A DNA stretch of 8,336 nt. Origin: Actinomyces sp. GTDB lineage: Bacteria > Actinomycetota > Acidimicrobiia > Acidimicrobiales > Aldehydirespiratoraceae. The notes beneath the pieces were generated by a model, which saw only the letters and a list, made by a program, of their open reading frames with translations, was not told the DNA's origin and did not search any database. Shown piece after piece: positions 1 to 4,828 of this stretch. Both the position numbers and the translations under genes were made by a program. Position 1 is the first letter of the stretch. Every line of letters starts with the position of its first letter. The stretch lies in contig RFFY01000689.1 in NCBI GenBank assembly GCA_003697065.1, positions 1 to 8,336 of the forward strand, given 5' to 3'.

Positions 1-16
1 CCCCCTCCCCCTCCCC

Positions 17-71
17 TGCGTTCTGGCTCCTCCCACGACCGCCGGGCGGTCGCCACGGGCGCCAGAACGCA
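17..71 (-). terminator. Nested inverted repeat downstream of the membrane protein gene, possible terminator without U-tract
   Basis: TGCGTTCTGGC at 17-27 and GCCAGAACGCA at 61-71 form a perfect 11-bp inverted repeat. The 33-nt interior holds a second near-perfect palindrome, CGACCGCC-G-GGCGGTCG at 36-52. The structure begins 28 bp beyond the stop codon of the minus-strand gene, so it would lie in the 3' end of that transcript. The sequence following it on the minus strand is G-rich (16-1) and has no T-run, so it is not a canonical intrinsic terminator. Tail-less hairpins have been proposed as terminators in actinobacteria; that role here is inference. Confidence 0.4.
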
Positions 72-79
72 CGAGCGGG

Positions 80-111
80 GGGTCAGGAGAACGACGGGTC
101 AGGAGAACGAC
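80..111. repeat. Perfect tandem duplication of a 16-bp unit spanning a stop codon
   Basis: GGGTCAGGAGAACGAC occurs at 80-95 and again, immediately adjacent and identical, at 96-111. The gene-proximal copy contains the minus-strand TGA stop (complement of 99-101) and the last codons of the membrane protein gene. The distal copy lies just past the stop. Because 16 is not a multiple of 3, the second TCA is in another frame. The pattern fits a recent slippage or tandem duplication event. Confidence 0.9.
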
Positions 112-1190
112 GAGGACGGCGAGGACGTCGGGGACGGCGGGGAGGCGGGCGGCGAGGGGATGGAGAAGCCGCGGGCCACCTCGGGACGACGCAGCTTCCA
201 GATCAGACCGTCGTAGAAGAGGTGCAGGGCACCCAGGGTCAAGAAGACCGTGGCGAAGACCTCGGGACCGAAAAAGTGCCCGATGGCGTAGATGGCGGTC
301 ACGACGAGCACGGCGTAGGCGACGATCACACCCGTCGGCCCCGGTCGTGACCGCACGGCGCGACCAAGGGGTGCTCCCCCGTCGGTGACCGGGTCCGGGT
401 AGCGGTCACCGAGATGGCGGTGGACGACGAGGAAGTACTCGGCGGCGTGCGCACCCACGTAACCGACGAACCCGGCCAGGGGCTCGACCAGGATCACGCC
501 GAACAGGGCCACCGACGAGGCCAGATACAGCCACTTGGCGGGATTGACCCGCGGCGACGCCAGCTCCTGACGGACCCAGACCAGCGCCAGGACGCCCACC
601 AGCACCAGGACGGGGACGACGGCGACACGGGCCACCGGCGCCAGATCGGTGAGCACGGCCAGACCCTGCTGGTTGCGACCCCCGAGGCCCGCCGCCGCCA
701 CCCGGTCGGGGGTGGCCGGGTCGGCCGCCGCCCACAAAAGGGCGAACACCAGCAGGGCCCACAACAAGGCGTGCTCGACCCGACCGTCACTCTGGCCCGC
801 CTTCCGCCCGTAGATGCGGGCGATGCCGTAGCGCTGCTGGAGGGTGTGGCCGGCGTTCCAGGCCCCGGCGACCACGGCGATGACGACGGGGTCCAGGTGG
901 CGGCCCACGACCACCGCCGCCAGGAAGATCACCGGGCTGAGGGTGAACAGACGTCGACGCGCCCCGAAGACCGCACCGTCGCCGTAGACCAGGGGCAGGG
1001 TCAGGGGCTGGTGCGACACCGAGAACAACAAGGTGGCACCCACCAACCAGACGATCCGGTCGGGATCACCGCGCCACAGCTCGGCCGCCACCACGAAGGG
1101 GACCCAGGCCAGGGCCAGGGCCAGATCCCAGGCGGGGTTGCGGATCCAGGCGGGGGCGGCAACGGCCGGACGTCTCACCATGGTCTCCAT
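99..1190 (-). CDS. Polytopic membrane protein with multiple histidines, function unknown
   Basis: The protein is 363 aa with about 8-10 hydrophobic segments (near residues 22-38, 46-68, 82-97, 101-115, 139-155, 185-206, 220-240, 286-305 and 310-328), so it is an integral membrane protein. Histidines fall in distinctive motifs at or near membrane borders: SVSHQPLTLPLVYG (H60), NAGHTLQQRYGIARIYGRK (H115), GAHAAEYFLVVHRH (H248, H257, H259) and LHLFYDGLIWKLRRP (H323). This could be a metal or cofactor site, loosely recalling membrane desaturases or Brp/Blh carotenoid oxygenases, but I do not recognise a specific family. The C-terminus (from about 344) is a low-complexity Ser/Pro tail. The first ATG (1190) lacks a good SD. 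ATG at codon 4 (1181) or GTG at codon 5 (1178), preceded by GGAG, are alternatives. It is transcribed divergently from the glycosyltransferase cluster. Confidence 0.75.
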   Translation of the reverse strand: METMVRRPAVAAPAWIRNPAWDLALALAWVPFVVAAELWRGDPDRIVWLVGATLLFSVSHQPLTLPLVYGDGAVFGARRRLFTLSPVIFLAAVVVGRHLDPVVIAVVAGAWNAGHTLQQRYGIARIYGRKAGQSDGRVEHALLWALLVFALLWAAADPATPDRVAAAGLGGRNQQGLAVLTDLAPVARVAVVPVLVLVGVLALVWVRQELASPRVNPAKWLYLASSVALFGVILVEPLAGFVGYVGAHAAEYFLVVHRHLGDRYPDPVTDGGAPLGRAVRSRPGPTGVIVAYAVLVVTAIYAIGHFFGPEVFATVFLTLGALHLFYDGLIWKLRRPEVARGFSIPSPPASPPSPTSSPSSSFS

Positions 1191-1219
1191 GGGTGTCCGA
1201 TCGTAGGCGCGGGCCCCGA

Positions 1220-1235
1220 TGTGAGTGACATCACG
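1220..1235. promoter_or_regulatory. CRP/GlxR-type palindromic operator candidate
   Basis: TGTGA-GTGACA-TCACG matches 9 of the 10 fixed positions of the CRP-family consensus TGTGA-N6-TCACA, which is also bound by actinobacterial GlxR/Crp regulators. Its centre is about 37 bp upstream of the minus-strand start codon and about 188 bp upstream of the plus-strand start at 1416. It could therefore control either promoter, more probably the minus-strand gene. Only the motif is seen; binding is inferred. Confidence 0.45.
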
Positions 1236-1269
1236 GACCGTGCCCCACCGGTCGCGTGGCCACGGTCCG
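1234..1269. repeat. Inverted repeat, 9-bp stem and 18-nt loop
   Basis: CGGACCGTG at 1234-1242 is the exact reverse complement of CACGGTCCG at 1261-1269. The left arm overlaps the last two bases of the CRP-like palindrome, so protein binding and RNA or cruciform folding could interfere. The loop contains ACCGGT, itself palindromic. No T-run follows on either strand. Confidence 0.6.
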
Positions 1270-1280
1270 CGGCCCCCGCC

Positions 1281-1300
1281 CGTGGGCCCATCGGCCCACG
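1281..1300. repeat. Perfect hairpin, 8-bp stem and 4-nt loop
   Basis: CGTGGGCC at 1281-1288 pairs exactly with GGCCCACG at 1293-1300 around a CATC loop. It lies 12 bp after the preceding inverted repeat in the divergent intergenic region. If the plus-strand transcript starts upstream of it, this would be a strong 5'-leader stem-loop. It is followed by a C-rich stretch and then GGGAAATTGGG, so there is no terminator tail on the plus strand. Confidence 0.6.
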
Positions 1301-1375
1301 CCCCCAGGGAAATTGGGTCTCACGACCCCCCGACCACCGCCACCTTCCCCTACACCCGGCCACGCGACGCGTCGA

Positions 1376-1411
1376 TACCTCCGACACCGGGTCAGGAGTC
1401 GAAAGGAGGTG
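1376..1411 (+). promoter_or_regulatory. Strong Shine-Dalgarno with upstream anti-SD arm (possible occluding hairpin)
   Basis: AAAGGAGGT at 1402-1410 is complementary to the 3' end of 16S rRNA and ends 5 nt before the GTG start at 1416. ACCTCC at 1377-1382 is the exact reverse complement of the SD core GGAGGT at 1405-1410, with a further T-G wobble at 1376/1411. GAC (1383-1385) and GTC (1398-1400) could extend the fold past a GAAA bulge. The SD decides the start. The pairing suggests, but does not prove, control of translation by a leader structure. Confidence 0.5.
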
Positions 1412-1415
1412 GGGT

Positions 1416-2441
1416 GTGGTCCAGACGTACCAGAGCGTGTACCTCTCGCTGCCCCGCCACCGTCCCGACCCCGCCGCCGAGCGGCGCCGCCGGCGCCGCT
1501 CGACCGCCGGCGTCCTGACCGCCATCGGTCTGGTGGCCGCCACCGTCACCGCCGTGCTCGGTCTCGCCCGCTGGGTCACCGGCGATCCGACGGTCGCCGT
1601 CACCGCCGTCGACACCGCCCTCGACGACCCCATCGGACGGGCCGAGCTCGTGCGCGAGCTCGACCGGCTCGTCCACGAGAACCTGCTCGACCCGGTCGCC
1701 GTCGAGACGGCCGAGTCCTTCGGCGTCGACGTCGACACCGCCGTGACCTCCTGGGCCGAGGCCGCCGCCGAGGATCCCGCCGTCCGCGCCGCCCTCGACG
1801 ATCTCGTCGTCGAACTCCACCAGCGCATCCTCGTCGCCCCCGATCCCCGACCCGTCGACGTCGCCGACCTGAGCGCTGCCGTCGACGGCGTGATCGAACG
1901 CACCACGCCCGAACTCGCCGGCCTGCTCGCCGACGACGCTCACCTCCTCGCCGTCGACGGCGCCAGTCTCCCCGACCTCACCGCTCCCGCCGCCCGCCTC
2001 CCCGAGGCCCTCACCCTCAGCGCCGCTCTGCTCCTCACCCTCCCCCTCGCCGTCCTCGTGCACCCCGAGCGCCACCGGGTGTTCACCTGGGTCGGCCGCT
2101 GGCTGCTGGGGACGGGCATCGCCGGCGCCGTCCTCGCCGTGGCCGCCCCCTACCTGGCGGGGGCCGCCACCGGCTGGAGCATCGTGGAGATCGCCGTGCG
2201 CTCCGTGAGCCTCGACCTCGTCGTCCCCGCCGGGCTCGCCGGCATCGTCGGCGCCGGGGTCATGACCGCCGCCGCCACCGCCGCCCGGGCCGCCGCCACC
2301 CGCACCGCCCAGCAGGGAGCGGCGGCCGCGCTGGGCGCCTTCGAGCCCCTCCCCGGCCTGCCGACCCCCCACCGTCCCCCGACGGTCGATCTCACCGGTC
2401 GGGGTCTCGTCGACGCCGGCCGCCCCCTCACCAACCTCTGA
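1416..2441 (+). CDS. Membrane protein with extracytoplasmic helical domain, function unknown
   Basis: The protein is 341 aa, starting at GTG 1416, which is set by a perfect SD (AAAGGAGGT) at normal spacing; the open frame upstream is only a shadow of the opposite-strand gene. The order is: a cytoplasmic N-terminus ending in six consecutive Arg (residues 23-28); a transmembrane segment at about 31-54; an acidic, probably helical, extracytoplasmic domain at about 55-197 (repeated DPxVRxxL-like phrases, e.g. EDPAVRAALDDLVVEL at 119-134); three transmembrane segments near 198-216, 227-249 and 268-292; and an Ala-rich then Pro-rich cytoplasmic tail. The Arg run before the first segment fits the positive-inside rule. 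Similar one-plus-three layouts occur in uncharacterised actinobacterial membrane proteins, but I cannot assign a function. It is first in the run of plus-strand genes leading into the glycosyltransferases. Confidence 0.8.
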   Translation: MVQTYQSVYLSLPRHRPDPAAERRRRRRSTAGVLTAIGLVAATVTAVLGLARWVTGDPTVAVTAVDTALDDPIGRAELVRELDRLVHENLLDPVAVETAESFGVDVDTAVTSWAEAAAEDPAVRAALDDLVVELHQRILVAPDPRPVDVADLSAAVDGVIERTTPELAGLLADDAHLLAVDGASLPDLTAPAARLPEALTLSAALLLTLPLAVLVHPERHRVFTWVGRWLLGTGIAGAVLAVAAPYLAGAATGWSIVEIAVRSVSLDLVVPAGLAGIVGAGVMTAAATAARAAATRTAQQGAAAALGAFEPLPGLPTPHRPPTVDLTGRGLVDAGRPLTNL

Positions 2442-2591
2442 GGGCCCACCTGCGGGGACACCCTGCCGGGGTCGGCCGGTCCCCCACCCCGGGACCTCGG
2501 ACCCTCCCCCGGCGGGGACGCGGTCGGCGCCACGGGGTCCGGTCGATCCCTTGGCGTCAAGAGCCACCGCCCTCCGGTCGTTCCCGGTGCC
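2442..2591 (+). other. 150-bp gap between membrane protein and GT2 genes, same frame open throughout
   Basis: The gap holds a short inverted repeat, GGTCCC at 2478-2483 with GGGACC at 2491-2496 (7-nt loop), not followed by T-residues, and no clear promoter. The frame shared by the two flanking genes contains no stop between the TGA at 2439-2441 and the ATG at 2592, and no ATG or GTG start either (only CTG at 2463). No SD-like purine run precedes 2592. Confidence 0.6.
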
Positions 2592-3470
2592 ATGAGCACC
2601 TTGCTGGACAAGACCACGATCGACTCGACCGGTACCCGGTCCCACACCGAGCTGGGCCCGGCGCCCGCCCTGCCCACGGGCGTGCCGAAGGTCAGTGTGA
2701 TCGTCCCCACCCTGAACGAGGCCGAGAACCTCCCGATCGTCTTCGGCATGCTGCCGGACGGCCTCCACGAGGTGATCGTCGTCGACGGCCGGTCGACCGA
2801 CGACACGATCGAGGTGGCCAAGCGCCTCCGTCCCGACGTCAAGATCGTCCTGGAGGAACGCCCGGGCAAGGGTCACGCCCTCGCCGCGGGGTTCGCCGCC
2901 GCCACCGGCGACATCCTCGTCATGCTCGACGCCGACGGCTCGGCCGACCCCGCCGAGATCGAGCGCTACATCCAACCCCTGCTCGAGGGCGCCGACTTCG
3001 CCAAGGGATCACGCTTCCTGCCCGGCGGCGGCTCCAGCGACATCACCCCCCTGCGCCGCCTCGGCAACGCCGTGCTGTGCGGCATCACCAACCACTGGTT
3101 CGGCACCAGCTACTCCGATCTCTGCTACGGCTACAACGCCTTCTGGCGCCACTGCCTGCCCGCCATGGACGTCGACTGTGCCGGCTTCGAGGTCGAGACC
3201 CTGATCAACATCCGGATCGCCAAGGCCGGGCTGAAGATCGCCGAGGTCCCCAGCTTCGAATTCGACCGCATCCACGGCGAGTCGAACCTCAACGCCTTCA
3301 AGGACGGGCTGCGGGTGCTGCGCACCATCTTGAAGGAACGCTTCCTCGGCGACACCCGCCGCTCACGGCGCTCGAGCGACGAACGCCCGACCGACGAACC
3401 CGCATCGGTCACCCGCCTCGCCGACCGGCGTCGGGCCGACGCCGACGTCCGCCTCGACGCCGCCGCCTGA
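2592..3470 (+). CDS. Family 2 glycosyltransferase, polyprenyl-phosphate sugar synthase-like
   Basis: The protein is 292 aa. The GT-A fold of GT2 is seen at residues 33-225: KVSVIVPTLNEAENLP (33-48), VIVVDGRSTDDT (61-72) with nucleotide-binding acidic residues, GKGHALAAGFAAATGD (92-107), the metal-binding DxD in MLDADGSADP (D113, D115), GSRFLPGG (139-146) and DLCYGYNAFWR (176-186). This pattern resembles dolichyl/polyprenyl-phosphate mannose or glucose synthases, which transfer sugar from a nucleotide donor to a lipid phosphate at the inner membrane face. There is no transmembrane segment, so it would be peripheral. An N-terminal extension of about 32 residues and a charged, probably disordered Arg/Asp tail after about 255 lie outside the domain. 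The ATG at 2592 has no good SD but is the first canonical start in frame. A GT4 gene follows after 35 bp and a GT-C gene further on, which suits a role in donor synthesis. The sugar and lipid are not determinable. Confidence 0.88.
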   Translation: MSTLLDKTTIDSTGTRSHTELGPAPALPTGVPKVSVIVPTLNEAENLPIVFGMLPDGLHEVIVVDGRSTDDTIEVAKRLRPDVKIVLEERPGKGHALAAGFAAATGDILVMLDADGSADPAEIERYIQPLLEGADFAKGSRFLPGGGSSDITPLRRLGNAVLCGITNHWFGTSYSDLCYGYNAFWRHCLPAMDVDCAGFEVETLINIRIAKAGLKIAEVPSFEFDRIHGESNLNAFKDGLRVLRTILKERFLGDTRRSRRSSDERPTDEPASVTRLADRRRADADVRLDAAA

Positions 3471-3505
3471 GCCACCACGAGACCACCAGCAAGGGGACCA
3501 GGACC

Positions 3506-4690
3506 GTGACCCGCCCGTTGCGTATCGCTCTCGCCGTCAACCGCTTCGCCCCCTCCACCGGAGGGATCGAGACCCATGTCGACCGGCTCAGCGTCGAGCT
3601 GGCCGGCAGGGGTCACGAGGTGACCGTCCTCACCCACGACCACTGGGGTGACCGGCCGGCCGTCGAACGGCACGAAGCGGTGACGGTGCGACGCTTCGCA
3701 CCCGTGGTGCGGAGTCGCCACGCGGCGGTGTCACCGGCCCTGGGCCGCCATCTGGCGGCCGCCGCCGGCACCTACGACCTCGTCCACGCCCACGGCTACC
3801 ACGACACCCCCGCCGCCGTGGCGGCCTGGACCTGGTCCGGTCCCCTGGTCTTCACCCCCCACTACCACGGCTCGTCGGAGTCGACCCTGCGCAACCTCGT
3901 CCACGTGCCCTACCGCCTGATCGGGCGGCGGATCGTCCGCCGGGCCGGGCGCATCATCTGCGTCAGCGGGGCCGAGGCCGACCTGTTCACCCGCCGCTTC
4001 CCCGACGCCGCCGACAAGGTCGAGGTCATCTCCAACGGGGTCGACGTCGAGCGTCTACGCCGGGGATCGGTCATCACCGAACCCGACGGGCGGGCCATCC
4101 TGCTGGCGGCCGGGCGACTCGACCACTACAAGCAGGTCGACCGGATCGTCGAGGCCATGAGCGAGCTGAGGCGCGACTTCGTACTCGAGGTCACCGGTGA
4201 CGGTCCCGCCCGCCCCCACCTCGAGCAGCTCGTCGAGCGCCTCCGCCTCGGCGACACCGTGCGCCTGCGGGGCCGGGTCCCCGACGAGACCCTCGCCACC
4301 CTGCTGCGCTCGGCCCGCTGTCTGGTGTCGATGTCGACCCACGAGGCCCAGGGCATCGTCCTGCTCGAGGCCCTCGCCGTGCGCACCCGGGTCCTCGCCT
4401 CGGCCATCCCCGCCCACGTCGACGTGTGCCGGAGGGCCGACGGAGCCGTCCACCTCGTGGCCCCCGACGCCACCCCCCGAACCCTGGCGGCTGCCATCCG
4501 GGACGCCGCCGTCCAGCCCGCACCCGACGTGTTCGTGCCCACCTGGTCCGAGGTCGCCCTCCAGACCGAGCTCGCCTACCAGCGGGCCCTCGGCGCCGCC
4601 CGACAGGCGGTGCGGGTCGGTCCGGGCCGCGACCGGATCGTGCCCCTGCCGGCCCCACCGGCACCCCCGTCCCGGCGCCGGGCGGCCTGA
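3506..4690 (+). CDS. Family 4 glycosyltransferase (GT-B fold)
   Basis: The protein is 394 aa, starting at GTG 3506, preceded by AAGGGGA (3491-3497) at good spacing; the ORF extends far upstream only as a shadow frame. The N-terminal acceptor domain has the hallmark APSTGGIETHVDRLS (15-29) and DLVHAHGYHDTP (91-102). The C-terminal donor domain has CVSGAEADLF (152-161), ISNGVDVERL (175-184), AAGRLDHYKQVDRIVEA (201-217, with R204 and K209 positioned as the usual phosphate-binding pair) and the E-x7-E motif THEAQGIVLLEALA (E280, E288). These define a retaining GT4 that uses a nucleotide-sugar donor in the cytoplasm. There is no membrane segment; the tail from about 380 is Pro/Arg-rich. It lies 35 bp after the GT2 gene and 138 bp before the GT-C gene, so co-transcription with both is likely. 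Donor sugar and acceptor are unknown. Confidence 0.92.
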   Translation: MTRPLRIALAVNRFAPSTGGIETHVDRLSVELAGRGHEVTVLTHDHWGDRPAVERHEAVTVRRFAPVVRSRHAAVSPALGRHLAAAAGTYDLVHAHGYHDTPAAVAAWTWSGPLVFTPHYHGSSESTLRNLVHVPYRLIGRRIVRRAGRIICVSGAEADLFTRRFPDAADKVEVISNGVDVERLRRGSVITEPDGRAILLAAGRLDHYKQVDRIVEAMSELRRDFVLEVTGDGPARPHLEQLVERLRLGDTVRLRGRVPDETLATLLRSARCLVSMSTHEAQGIVLLEALAVRTRVLASAIPAHVDVCRRADGAVHLVAPDATPRTLAAAIRDAAVQPAPDVFVPTWSEVALQTELAYQRALGAARQAVRVGPGRDRIVPLPAPPAPPSRRRAA

Positions 4691-4828
4691 TCCCCGACCA
4701 CGCCCGTCGACCCGCCCGACCCTCGCGCCGCCGACCCAGGCCTGAAACACCGGCCCCTCCTGCCGATGGGAGAGGCGTGACCATCGACGGCGGCCCTCCC
4801 GGTCCGCCCCCGGTGGATCGCCCACATC
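4691..4828 (+). other. 138-bp gap upstream of the GT-C gene
   Basis: No terminator or recognisable promoter is seen. GGGAGAGG at 4768-4775 is SD-like, but it serves no real gene start: the following GTG at 4777 is in another frame and ATG at 4766 stops after four codons (TGA at 4778-4780). That TGA is in the GT-C frame, so the GT-C protein cannot begin further upstream. Only the weak GGTGGA at 4812-4817 precedes the ATG at 4829. Confidence 0.55.

Noticed and set aside
414..1415. Upstream extension of the first plus-strand membrane protein frame
   Set aside because: It is antisense to the minus-strand membrane protein and low-complexity. The perfect SD at 1402-1410 places the real start at 1416.
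2478..2496. Short inverted repeat after the first plus-strand gene as an intrinsic terminator
   Set aside because: It has only 6 bp of stem, a C-rich loop and no T-run on either strand; it is not enough to split the gene cluster.
1392..2975. Long minus-strand open frame opposite the membrane protein and GT2 genes
   Set aside because: It is a Gly/Asp/Glu-rich shadow created by the third-position G/C bias of the real genes; it has no recognisable domain and spans two plus-strand genes and their gap.
1256..3505. Upstream extension of the GT4 reading frame (giving a protein of over 1,100 residues)
   Set aside because: The extension is an Arg/Pro-rich out-of-frame reading of the two preceding genes; glycosyltransferase similarity and an SD-supported GTG begin only at 3506.
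4766..4780. Four-codon ATG mini-ORF with SD-like GGGAGAGG upstream of the GT-C gene
   Set aside because: It is too short to support as a leader peptide and has no regulatory codon pattern; the GTG at 4777 in another frame leads into an Arg/Pro-rich shadow.
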